A program made the position numbers and the translations under genes. Below, piece by piece: positions 10,829 to 19,406 of a stretch of 64,000 nucleotides of DNA (position 1 is the stretch's first letter; every line of letters begins with the position of its first letter). Under the pieces are notes generated by a model. The model saw only the letters and a list, made by a program, of their open reading frames with translations. It was not told where the DNA came from and searched no databases. This DNA comes from Chionoecetes opilio (lineage: Eukaryota; Arthropoda; Malacostraca; Decapoda; Majidae), in NCBI GenBank assembly GCA_016584305.1, contig JACEEZ010007185.1, positions 33,286-97,285 on the forward strand. Direction: 5' to 3'.

Positions 10829-12667
10829 CTAGTTGTAACATACAGGAAAAGAGCAATGCTCGTACTGTCCCGTCTCCAAATCTACTATTATCCAGCTTGC
10901 CTTTGAAGTCCTGAATACTTCTTGCATTAATCACTTTTTCATCAAGGTTGTTCCAGGCTTCTATGCTTCTATATGGGAAGCTGTAATTTTTATATCTTTT
11001 CTTGAAAGTTGTCCTTTTCAATTCTTCTCATGACCTCTTGTACTTCTATCGTCCCACACAAACAGATCTTCTCTGTCAATTTTTTTTTCCCGACCCATTG
11101 ATGCTCTATACCCTGCCCATAAAAATCTCCCCTTTCTCTTCTTTTCTCAAGAGTTGGGAGTTTTAGTCTTGAAAGTTTTTTAATCATATGGTAAATCTCT
11201 CAGGCTGGAGCCATTTTTGTGGCTGCTCTTTGTATTCTCTCAATCTTCCTTATATCCTTCTTTTTATGTGGTGACCAAATCACTGGCCGCATATTCCAAC
11301 CTTGGTCCAAAACAAAGAGTTATCAATTTCTTGATCATCTCTTCATCCAGATATTTGAATGCCATTCTTATATTCCTCAGCAACTGATATGTATCTCCTG
11401 TGATTTGTTTATATGCTTCTCTGGTGACAAAATTGGGCCTTAATCCATACTCCAGATCTTTTTCGACCCTTTTTTTTGATTATCCATTCGTTTCCCATCG
11501 AATACTTTCCTCTCTGTCCCCTTTTTGCTACTGCCCATTTCTATCACTTTACACTTTTTGGCATTAAACTCCATTTCCAAAAGTTGACTCCATCTGAAAA
11601 TCTTATTTTAGATCCTTTTGTAAATCCTCACAGTCCCCCTTACTTTCTATTTTCTTAGTAATTTAGCATCATCAGCGAATAAACTCATATAACTGTTTAC
11701 TTTCCCTTTTGTCATATCATTTACATAGACCAAGAACATCCCTGGGGCCAATACTGATCCTTTAGGAACTCCACCCTTTTCACACTGCACCATTCTGACT
11801 TTTTATCTTTTATTACTGTTTTTCATCTCTCTGTTGCTCAAAAAGTCTTCCATCCACTTCAGCAAACCACCCTTCAATCCTCCTACATGTTCTAGCTTCC
11901 AGAGCAGTCTCTTATGAGGTACCTTGTCAAATGCCTTCTTTAGGTCCAAGTAATGCAATCGACCCACCCCTCTCTTTCCTGTGTCACATCGATCACTCGA
12001 GTAAAAGCTTAATAAATTTGTTGTACATGACATTCCTCCTCTAAATCCAAACTGGCCCCTGCAAGGTGTTTGTCTTCCAAATATTTCAACCATCTGTCCT
12101 TCACAATTTTTTCCCCACATTTTTGCCACTACACTTGTTAATGATAAATGGCCTGTAATTTAGTGGGTTTTTCTTTGTCACCTCCTTTGTGAATTTGGGA
12201 CAATATTTGCTCTTTTCCAATCAAGCGGGACTCTGCTTTTCCTTGAGTGAACTCTCAATTTCACTATGTAACTTTCCTGCTAGTTTGGGTTTCTGCCCTC
12301 TTTTCATTATCCAGTTCGACACTCCATCTGGACCCGGGGCTTTTCTCACATCTTGACTTTCCATAGCCTTTTTACTTTTATTACGTCTACTTTTTTGTCT
12401 TCCATTATATTTTCTTTTGCTATTATATTTTTCGTTTTAAATTCACTTTCTCTTGTAAATACAGTCTGTAAGCACTTATTCATCACCTCGGCCTGTTGTA
12501 ATGCATCTTCATACACTATGCCTTCTACCTTCAGCTTATCTATTCCTTCCTTGTTTTTCATTTTTCCTAAAATATCTAGAAAAAGTTTCGGTCATTCTTA
12601 CATTTTTCTATTATATTCCTCTCATAGTTACTTTCTTCTTCTCTTCGGATTCTTACATATTCATTAG
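10821..12667 (-). pseudogene. LINE-C, 5'-truncated non-LTR retrotransposon in the minisatellite
   Basis: Minus-strand frames show, in order: YVRIRREEESNYERNI (about 12660-12600), KMKNKEGIDKLKVEGIVYED (about 12555), a 'PGPDGVSNW' block (about 12330), QFGFRGGMSCTTNLL (about 12040), DLKKAFDKVPHKRLLWKLE (about 11940) and near the end YSFPYRSIEAWNNLDEKVIN (about 10960). These are reverse transcriptase and C-terminal segments of a jockey/CR1-like LINE. Frameshifts break the protein. The 3' end lies at about 10821 and the 5' end is truncated at 12667, directly against GT-repeat sequence, so it inserted in the minisatellite. A second copy lies at about 46680-48640. Its 3' tail is shared with the SINE at 45493-45776. 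Confidence 0.85.
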
Positions 12668-12912
12668 TGTGTGTGTGTAGTAGTGTCTGTGTGTGTGTGT
12701 AGTAGTGTTTGTGTGTGTGTAGTAGTGTTTGTGTGTGTTTGTAGTAGTGTTTGTGTGTAGAAGTGTTTGTGTGTGTGTGTAGTAGTGTTTGTGTGTGTGT
12801 AGTAGTGTTTGTGTGTGTGTGTGTAGTAGTGTTTGTGTGTGTGTAGTAGTGTTTGTGTGTGTTTAGTAGTGTTTGTGTGTGTGTGTAGAAGTGTTTGTCT
12901 GTGTAGTAGTGT
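12668..12912. repeat. GT-rich minisatellite, third block
   Basis: Same repeat as at 5561-6083 and 10753-10828, resuming after LINE-C. On the minus strand it yields an artefactual TH/TNTT-rich frame. Nothing suggests real coding. Confidence 0.9.
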
Positions 12913-12942
12913 TGAACCTCAGCAGGCTCCGCTAACACCTGT

Positions 12943-13131
12943 TCAGTGTTCATCCACCTCGTACTCTGGCTCAAACATTATATAGGGTTGGGCTCCCATC
13001 ACCATCTGAGGTTCATTTTCCTCATATACGCGAGCAGCGTCATTTAGTTTGGTCTCAGATTGAGCATCGTACTCTAGATCTATCACAGCGACAGATTCAC
13101 TGTCTGACACCGAAGTACAATCGCTCATCAT
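12943..13131 (-). CDS. Small acidic ORF of TTAA element 2, possible P2RX7_C-like family N-terminus
   Basis: A 62-codon frame starts MMSDCTSVSDSESVAVIDLE and ends GAQPYIMFEPEYEVDEH. It is acidic and serine-rich at its start. Repeated invertebrate proteins with a P2X7-type C-terminal cysteine domain (P2RX7_C) often begin with an acidic stretch followed by a 'PYxFEPE' motif, and this is the basis for the tentative link. The cysteine domain itself is absent: the frame ends just before the GT-rich minisatellite. It lies about 250 bp inside the right terminus of element 2 and reads inward, as a transposon gene start would. It is probably a truncated remnant. The family assignment is a recollection, not a search result. 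Confidence 0.35.
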   Translation of the reverse strand: MMSDCTSVSDSESVAVIDLEYDAQSETKLNDAARVYEENEPQMVMGAQPYIMFEPEYEVDEH

Positions 13132-13386
13132 AACATTTACCGACAGGTCTCACAGAGGCAGACGAGTGTTGTTTACATTGGAGCGTCCCTTTTGTGACGT
13201 CATCAATAACATGCGTAGCCCTGTTGGAGGGAAGAAACAAATTTTGCACGCTTTTTACAAAAAATCGTGTTTTTACAGAAATAAGGCCTTTGGGAAAACA
13301 ATTATTTTTGGTGGATTAGGTGTTTTGAATGTACATTAACATAATTAGGCAAAAAAAAAAAATTGGGGGCTGGACGATTACTTTAA

Positions 13387-13703
13387 GGGATATAATAAAG
13401 GCGATGTAGGAAAAGTTCTTATGGCTAGTAAACCTGGTAGAACAAGAAGCAATGGATTCAAACTGAAAAAATGTAGATTTAAAAAAGAAATAGGGAAAAA
13501 GTAGTTCACAAATAGGGTGGTAAATGATTGGAATGGACTCAGTAGTCAGGTGGTCAGTGCGGAGTCATTAGGGAGCTTTAAAAAGGGGGGCTAGAAGATT
13601 TTCATGGATGGGGATGAAAGGTGGATGTAGATAGTGTTAAGTAACAGGAACTATCTCGTGTAAGTCTCACGGCCTCTGGTAGCTTCCTTATTTTCTTATG
13701 TTC
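13387..13703 (+). pseudogene. LINE-A copy, plus strand, second part and 3' end
   Basis: The frame continues directly from 4474: GYNKGDVGKVLMASKPGRTR, then NGFKLKKCRFKKEIGKK, a stop, then FTNRVVNDWNGLSSQVVSAE. This is the typical C-terminus of the family. It ends with the 3' tail ...GGTAGCTTCCTTATTTTC, also seen in reverse at 41617-41680. One internal stop (TAG) and one frameshift are visible. Confidence 0.85.
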
Positions 13704-13949
13704 CTAAAATAGACCCCTACGGAACCTCACCTGTTACCCGCCCTCACTCCGATTTCAAGCCATTAATCGTAACTCTTTGTTGTCTATTGCTCAGCCAAGA
13801 CCTAATCCAACGATGAACCTTCCCATCAATTCCATGAGCTCTAACCTTGTTAAGAAATCTTCGATGCAAACCTTGTCAAATGCTTTACTAAACTCCAGGT
13901 ATATATGATGGCATAATTATCATCATATCTGCTACTTCATAAACTATAA
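13704..13949 (-). pseudogene. LINE-A host segment 2 (RT palm region)
   Basis: The minus strand encodes SKAFDKVCIEDFLTRLE, then VHRWIRSWLSNRQQRVTING, then LKSEWGRVTGEVP-stop-GSIL. These correspond to RT blocks upstream of the FADD box at 3383-3394. The segment therefore belongs immediately upstream of 2320-3453 and was separated from it by the 3455-13703 insertion complex. Confidence 0.8.
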
Positions 13950-14690
13950 TACAGTCGACCCTCGATTTAACGGACTAAAAGGGGGGGAGAAGTGGTCCTT
14001 TAAAGCCGATTGTCCCTTACTGTGAGGGTATTTCCCAAAAGTGTGAAAATATAGGAAACACAGGAAAAATAGTGAAAAAATAAAAAATAATCACAAACAC
14101 AACCAGACCGTGTAGCTATGTTTGGGGGGTAAACAGTTTACTGGCGCTACATGCTGAATTTGACATGCTCTGCACGCTGTGAAATAAATGAGAAAATAAT
14201 CTTAAACACCAAACCATAAACGTGTAGCTATGTTGGGAGGTAAACAGTGTCTGGCGCTACATGGTGGATTTAGCACGCTCGCCCACGACTGCTCCGGGGC
14301 TGGGATTAGAAAGGTTTGTAAGTCTCCAGGCTCACTCATTACTGCTTGGTATGCTATGAAATATCATCATTCTAGGTGAATGTAGACATATAATCGCATT
14401 TCAATGCTATTATTCATATAGTATATAAGTAATGATGAAAGTACGAGTACAAGCAAAGCGCTCATCCACGCCTGGCAGCGCGGCCGTGGCAGCAGCAGTG
14501 TTGTGGTTAGACATGTAAGACACCTGTAGGGCTACACTCTGAGGAACTTTCATGTGTTGTCAAAAATGTATTACTCCTTTCCTATCCTTACTTGCATCAA
14601 CATTGAATGTCACAGCATATTCTCTGAGTTTGTCCTTAGACTAGTGAATATCACTCAGTTTGTTTCTTTAATACTCGATCACCATACTCG

Positions 14691-14803
14691 TCACACACCC
14701 GGGCGACAGAAACATGATTCCACCTTCTTAATACGTTCTAATTTCTCTGCAATACTTAGATTCACACGCTTCCTTTTACTGCTTTCCTTCTCTTTTGATG
14801 CCA
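14691..14803 (-). pseudogene. Tigger/pogo transposase N-terminal fragment
   Basis: From ATG at about 14801 on the minus strand the frame reads MASKEKESSKRKRVNLSIAE and KLERIKKVESC. This is the N-terminal helix-turn-helix of a pogo/Tigger transposase. Similarity fades after about 35 codons, and degenerate downstream codons continue to about 14560. The DDE catalytic domain is missing. The fragment compares with that at 1482 in the other pogo element but is a different subfamily. Confidence 0.65.
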
Positions 14804-15198
14804 TAATAACTTCACTGCACTGAACAAGTCTAAATAAGCATAAAAAAACACCGAAAAACAGGCGAACACAGCTTAAACTGAGCTTGTAAACATGATGCGC
14901 TCTGACTGTCATAAACATGTACTATGCGCTCCGACTGGCGGACACTTAAAGGCGCCGTCACACTAGCACTTTTTCCATCGATGTCAGAGAACAAGTCTGA
15001 CGAGTTCCGACGAGCCAACCATGAACGCATCCATACACGTTTTTAGCTAGTTATGCTGGTCTATGATTGACAATATACATAAGTAAGTGTATAGCAGCGA
15101 TAGCCTGCCTGGGTGTCGGAGCCATGTTTATTTACCATCGAAGAAAACAGTGCTGGCGAACAGCTGTTTGTGAGTGACGGTTTGCAGTCTCCCGGGGT

Positions 15199-15377
15199 GG
15201 ATAAGATAAGATTTTCATCCTATCTAGACACTTTGCAAGTACCAACTACAAGGTTATTGACTATACAAAGCGCTGCCACGTCAGCACGAACTAGGCGGAC
15301 TCGAACCGCTGACCGAATGCACAGGGACGCTGCACATTGCGAACTCACGTCTCTACCAACCATGCCACCCTGACGGG
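15199..15377 (-). mobile_element. tRNA-derived SINE (family 3), copy 1
   Basis: On the minus strand a tRNA-like head carries a box A-like TGGCATGGTTGG and a box B GCGGTTCGAGTCC. A body follows with CAAAGTGTCTAGATAGGATG and a tail of CTTATC repeats. The copy at 22613-22795 is closely similar throughout. It lies inside the second Tigger. Confidence 0.75.
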
Positions 15378-15616
15378 CTCCCGGGGTGGAAGCTTCGGCT
15401 GACACTAGAGGAGAGGAGAGGAGAGGACCTACAAAGCGAAACTTAGGAGAAAGAGGCCACAAGAAGAAGTCAATAAATTGTAATACAATAAACCCCTCAT
15501 GCTCGCGGGGGTTAGGGAACAGAGACAACCGCGAGTATCGTAAATCCGCGAGCATGACATTAGTCATTCATTTACCCCATAGTTAATTTTTTTTTTTTAA
15601 ATTTTTTTTTTTTTTT

Positions 15617-16202
15617 ATATATACATCACAAGGAACTGGCCAAGAGCACAACAAAAATGAGTAACACAAAGCCCGCTCAGTTGCCAGTCCCTATAAAGAA
15701 GACAGTAAGAGAATAAAATAAAAACAGGGGTGAGCCAATTTAGTTCGGGAGGTGTCTTGTTACTCTTCTTTTGAAAAGATTTAAGTCATAGGAAAGTGGA
15801 AAAATAGAAACAGGAAGAGAGTTCCAGAGTTTACCAGTGAAAGGGATGAAAGAGTAAAGATACTGATTAACTCTTGCATTAGGAAGATGGACAGAATAGG
15901 GATGAGAATGAGTAGAAAGTCTTGTGCAGCCAGGCCGCGGGAGGGGGGGAGACATGCAGTTCGCAAGTTCAGAAGAGCAGTGAGCATGAAAATAACGGTA
16001 GAAGAGAGCAAGAGAAGCAACATTGCGGCGGTGATTTAAAGATTGAAGACAGTCAGTCAGAGGAGAGGAGTTGATGAGACGAAAAGCTTTTGACTCAACT
16101 CTGTTTAGGAGAGCTGTATGAGTGGATCCTCCCCAAACATGTGAGACATACTCCATACATGGGCGGATAAGACCCCTGTAGAGAGCAAGCAATTGGGAGG
16201 GG
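15617..16202 (-). pseudogene. LINE-B, 3' end fragment
   Basis: The minus strand encodes LLALYRGLIRPCMEYVSHVW, RVESKAFRLINSSPLTDCLQ and GKLWNSLPVSIFPLSYDLNL, ending FKRRVTRHLPN and a stop. This is the C-terminal segment of a CR1/jockey-like LINE. The same segment recurs at 24255-26140, 39309-40663 and 58083-58300. The 3' untranslated part (15620-15740) and a T-rich tail lie to the left. The frame is intact over about 150 codons, so the insertion is fairly young. Confidence 0.85.
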
Positions 16203-16267
<65 letters not shown>

Positions 16268-16301
16268 CAAGACAAAAGAAAGAAAAAAAAAAAAAAAAAA
16301 A
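16203..16301. repeat. Long A run
   Basis: Two A homopolymers (16203-16265 and about 16284-16301) separated by an A-rich spacer. They stand where the LINE-B sequence is cut off on its 5' side, so this is not its own poly(A) tail, which is at 15589-15617. Length is likely unreliable in the assembly. Confidence 0.85.
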
Positions 16302-16642
16302 GGGTTAAAACCCCGCGAGTAATCAAAGCCGCGAGCCTGAAACCCGCGAGTATGAAGGGTTTAGTGTACATACTAATATTCACTATTATAACTCACATAC
16401 ATACCTTCTACAACTAAATCACTAGCAACACAGGCTCCTACCTTATGTATCTTAATATCTGATACATTAAAACTCCTTAAAACCCAAGCATTCCAAAATA
16501 AAACTAAAATAATTATGTTGAGTTGAGATTCTAGCGGCGATAAGCTAAGATAAGATAAGCGGTCTGATATGCCATTCTTGCCCGCAAATTTGTCTCACGA
16601 ATGGAGTCCGTTAAATCCGAAGTCCGCTAAATCGAGAGTCTG

Positions 16643-16756
16643 TATATGTATAAATTCAATAAGTTGGTAAGATATGACCTACATTTAGTGAACCCATGTT
16701 GTGAATCATTTATTACACTAAACTTTTCTAAATGTTCTGCAAGGTGATTTGCAATT
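16643..16756 (-). pseudogene. LINE-A host segment 3 (RT fingers region)
   Basis: The minus strand reads IANHLAEHLEKFSVINDSQH and GFTKCRSYLTNLLNF. This is the RT block containing the conserved 'QHGF' motif that precedes the palm. It joins in frame to 13949 when the Tigger at 13952-16642 is removed. Confidence 0.8.
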
Positions 16757-17340
16757 GTTACGAGCGAGACAGTGAGTTGTCTAGAGGAATGAGTAGCGAG
16801 ACTGAAACGCCCGAAACCATAACAAAAAGGTGATGGAAAGAAGTAGATAACAATAACAATTTAATAATATCTAATAAATCACCTTGTAGCAAGGAGTAAG
16901 ATGATCTTGCTTTTGAAGCACACACAGAGATGACTAAAGAAAATGCTTATATAATCTAAATGACCAATATGTACATAACACAAGATAATTAACCCTAGAG
17001 AAAAACACAAAAAGAATACTAAGATAAGTTTCACCACCAGGTAGTAAAGCAATAATAATAAGGTGAGTTGACTTGAGTAGAGTTCCCGGTGCTAATGTTG
17101 ACTGGGTACTTACTTAAAGGCACAAGAATGGTGTTACTGCTATGTTCCCCGAGAGAGTAGTAACGCTTCAGCTATATACAGATGACTGACTAACAAAAGA
17201 AAACGAGGTTTATAAATGCCCTCGTATTTGCCTGGGGCTGCTTCACTCAGCTTTGAGTCGAAACACACCGGCGAGATCCCGGAGTAGTTCCGGTGCCTTC
17301 CTTCGTGTTGATTGAGGAAGGGTAGTTAGTGGTACTCCAG

Positions 17341-17390
<50 letters not shown>

Positions 17391-17422
17391 ACACAGGATG
17401 AGGATAAGGCGAGGCTTATGAT
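16757..17422 (+). mobile_element. Probable solo LTR or LTR-like insertion
   Basis: About 666 bp separates two parts of the LINE-A frame. It starts TGTTACGAGCGAGACAG, the style of many Gypsy LTRs, and the flanks GCAAT / ACAAT look like an imperfect 5-bp duplication. It contains AT-rich sequence, a (TG)n run and no coding frame. The right end does not show a clean CA, so the LTR call and boundary are uncertain. Confidence 0.35.
17344..17390. repeat. (TG)n microsatellite
   Basis: About 23 uninterrupted TG dinucleotides near the right end of the LTR-like insertion. Confidence 0.95.
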
Positions 17423-17426
17423 ACAA

Positions 17427-17508
17427 TAAAATTCTAATAGTTTACCTACAGTCGAAGTCAGACTGACCTGTCGATAATTTGACATTAAAAGTTCCGTCTA
17501 CCTTTTTG
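17427..17508 (-). pseudogene. LINE-A host segment 4 (RT N-terminal block)
   Basis: The minus strand encodes MSNYRQVSLTSTVGKLLE, equivalent to the conserved 'NYRPVSLTSxxGK' block at the start of LINE reverse transcriptases. It is the furthest upstream surviving part of the host LINE-A, which here meets a SINE. Confidence 0.75.
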
Positions 17509-17510
17509 GT

Positions 17511-17720
17511 GGTGTGTTAGCGTGCCTAGCTACGAATCCACGGACTGTGGTATGAATCCGGGCATGGGCAGTCAGCGTGATGCCCACCCAGCTCTTCATC
17601 CTTTCTTTCGGGGTTAGTCAAAATATGGGTACCTGGGGAAACCTGGGGAAGGTAACTGTGGTAACCCGGATGTCACACAAGCCCTGTGTTCCAGGGTAGT
17701 GGGTTGTCACTAGGGTTTCC
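17511..17720 (+). mobile_element. Probable tRNA-derived SINE (family 4)
   Basis: A box A-like GTTAGCGTGCCTAG is followed about 35 bases later by a box B-like GGTATGAATCCGGGC. Then comes a body with CTGGGGAAACCTGGGGAAGG. The spacing fits a tRNA-related head. Only one copy is visible in the window, so the family is inferred from promoter boxes alone. Confidence 0.5.
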
Positions 17721-18066
17721 TGTTTTGGGGGTTTCTTAGCATCCCGGGATTCTGGGACAAGCCAGGATATTTCCCGGGATCCCGGGATTTCCCGTATCAG
17801 GTAATATTTGTACTAACTAAAGGCCGCGATTACGTTCACACGTGCAATTCGTTCCGGGGAACAAATTGCCAGGTTTGTTGTTCCCGCATCCCCGCTGTCA
17901 ACAATGTTTACAGTGTATACATTCAACCATGAATCGTCGCACCCGTACTAGATGTACTCACCTTGCTGATTAATCTGATTAATCCTTGCTTGCTTAATCT
18001 GATTTAACCTAACAACCGTTTCTGGCTGTAGCTAAAAAGGAAAATTTTTGGTATTATACATATGTA
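17721..18066. other. Unassigned interval with 'CCCGGGAT' repeats
   Basis: At 17735-17800 the octamer CCCGGGAT recurs several times. Such motifs occur near some hAT ends, but no partner end or duplication was found. The remainder to 18066 shows no coding or repeat signal I can name. Confidence 0.3.
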
Positions 18067-18336
18067 CACAGCGCGCCAAAGTATTGTTCGCGACATCATA
18101 ACACAGCGCTTCCTTACGGGAATTCAGAAAATGTACTCTATGGCAGCCTACTGGCTTCCGAGAGAGATATCTTACATATGGCAGCTTGTTTAAGGCACGG
18201 GCAGTCCATCAAGACCGTTGAGGAATGTTCAGATGCCACTTGTCAATTATAGACGAAGTATTTAAAAAAGTATCGCCTTCCTTCTCGCGAGTAATTTGAA
18301 CAGACGCGCATTGGTATAACTATCATTATTTTCATA

Positions 18337-18497
18337 ATGGGTGGCAAAAAAGACCTAACAAAGGAGCAAAAAAAAGTTATTGTATCTCTAAACAAGGCAT
18401 AGAGGCCAGTGGAAGAAATATCAAGGATTGTGGATGTTACGAGGAGATGTGTGCATAAGTGGGTGGAGTTTCACGGTGGGTTGGCGGGGGTCGCGGC
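18337..18497 (+). pseudogene. Tc1-like transposase N-terminus, left arm
   Basis: The frame reads MGGKKDLTKEQKKVIVSLNK, A, stop, then RPVEEISRIVDVTRRCVHKW. This is the first helix-turn-helix of the bipartite DNA-binding domain of a Tc1-type transposase. The frame continues into the arm centre and stops. The second helix-turn-helix and the DDE/D domain are absent. A near-identical inverted copy starts at 18825. Confidence 0.75.
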
Positions 18498-18650
18498 GTA
18501 ACATTTATAAGTGGCCAGGGCGAGGTTTGTAAAAATCATATCGCAATTTTTTCTTGCTTTTATTTGGGGATGGGCATCCATTTAAAGTTTCATGACATTT
18601 AGGGTGCTTACGATGTTTTACATCCTTGCCCTGGCCACTTATAATGTTAC
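18498..18650. mobile_element. Small MITE at the centre of the palindrome, 11-bp duplication
   Basis: 153 bp with inverted ends GTAACATTTATAAGTGGCC and GGCCACTTATAATGTTAC. GGGGTCGCGGC occurs directly on both sides (18487-18497 and 18651-18661). A duplication of this length is nearest to Mutator-like (MULE) elements, which make 8-11 bp. Superfamily is an inference; no transposase is present. Confidence 0.65.
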
Positions 18651-18661
18651 GGGGTCGCGGC

Positions 18662-18825
18662 TGCCGCCACCCCGCCAACCCAACCGTGAAACTCTCCACC
18701 CAAACTATGCAACATCTCCTCGTAACATCCACAATCCTTGATTTTTCTTCCACTGGCCTCTATGCCTTGGGTAGAGATACAATAACTTTAATTTGCTCCT
18801 TTGTTAGGTCTTTCTTGCCACCCAT
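18662..18825 (-). pseudogene. Tc1-like transposase N-terminus, right arm
   Basis: Starting at 18825 on the minus strand the frame is MGGKKDLTKEQIKVIVSL, then the same premature TAG, then a helix-turn-helix copy (SRIVDVTRRC). It mirrors the left arm with a few substitutions and a one-base shift. Because the TAG is shared, duplication followed the disabling mutation. Confidence 0.75.
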
Positions 18826-19097
18826 TATGAAAATAATGATAGTTATTACCAATGCGCGTCTTTTCCCAAATTACTCGCGGGAAGGAAGGCGATACTTTTT
18901 TAAATGCTTCGTCTAAAATTTGACAAGTGGCATCTGAACATTCCTAACGGTCTTGATGGACTGCCTGTGCCTTAAACAAGCTGCCATATGTAAGATATCT
19001 CTCTGGGAAAAGTCAGTAGGTCCCATAGAGACATTTCTGAATTCCCGTATGGAAGCGCTGTGTTATGATGTCGCGAACAATACTTTGGCGCGCTGTG

Positions 19098-19401
19098 TAT
19101 CTCCATTGCCATGGGAAATTGGGATTCAAAGTAAGGATGAAAAGAGCTACTCGAAGCAGTAAGTTTAATTTGTTAGTTTTTAGTATCCAGAACCAAAATT
19201 ATACCAATAATTGGGGTGAGTCGGGAAGAGGGTGGTGCTGGCTTCTGCGTTTCTTTGAATTTGGCGCACAAAAGTTCCCGGCAACCTGCACATAAAGACC
19301 AATCGAGCGGTGCAAGTTTTTCCGGGGAATACTTCCTGCGATTTCTGCCCGGGGAGTAAAACCAGCACATATTCCCCAGTATTTGGCCAGTATGAACCAC
19401 C
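19098..19401. other. Unassigned interval
   Basis: No coding frame with family resemblance and no repeat partner in the window. It separates the palindromic Tc1 element from TTAA element 1 copy B. Confidence 0.3.
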
Positions 19402-19406
19402 CTAAA

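Larger units (their letters stand above)
5331..13382. mobile_element. TTAA-flanked element 2, about 1.5 kb split by two large insertions
   Basis: The left end AGTAATCGTCCAG and right end CTGGACGATTACT are perfect inverted repeats flanked by TTAA. The LINE-A frame outside is restored exactly when everything between the outer TTAAs is removed. Removing the hAT (6084-10752) and LINE-C (about 10821-12667) leaves about 1.5 kb: a left arm, a GT-rich minisatellite of about 850 bp, a small open frame (12943-13131, minus) and a right arm. I do not recognise the family. Confidence 0.65.
15486..16366. mobile_element. pogo-like MITE ('GCTCGCGGG' type) with LINE-B inside
   Basis: Left end CAATAAACCCCTCATGCTCG and right end CGAGTATGAAGGGTTTAGTG are inverted repeats flanked by TA. 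'CCGCGAG' motifs repeat inside both ends. No transposase. The centre is occupied by a 3' LINE-B fragment and a long A run. Confidence 0.75.
13952..16642 (-). mobile_element. Second Tigger-like element with nested SINE and MITE
   Basis: Termini CAGTCGACCCTCGATTTAAC and the right end GCTAAATCGAGAGTCTG are inverted repeats flanked by TA (13950-13951 and 16643-16644). Removing it rejoins the LINE-A frame on either side. The inner part at 14340-14510 is homologous to the first Tigger at 503-2130. It contains a transposase start (minus strand), SINE family 3, and a pogo MITE with LINE-B inside. Confidence 0.8.
18067..19097. mobile_element. Palindromic Tc1-like element made of two 5' ends
   Basis: Termini CACAGCGCGCCAAAGTATTG and CAATACTTTGGCGCGCTGTG are inverted repeats flanked by TA. 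The inverted similarity does not stop there: it extends about 430 bp inward on both sides, through the 5' leader and the transposase start of a Tc1-like gene. Both arms carry the same in-frame TAG after 'SLNKA'. Before the central MITE inserted, the arms were separated by only about 15 bases. Confidence 0.85.

Noticed and set aside
12576..12974. TNTT/H-rich 132-codon protein
   Set aside because: Translation of the GT-rich minisatellite complement, joined by chance to LINE-C and element 2 sequence.
14946..15010. PIF/Harbinger terminus (GGCGCCGTCACACTAGCAC) and a similar one at about 17823
   Set aside because: The sequences look suitable, but no matching opposite ends or 3-bp duplications were found.
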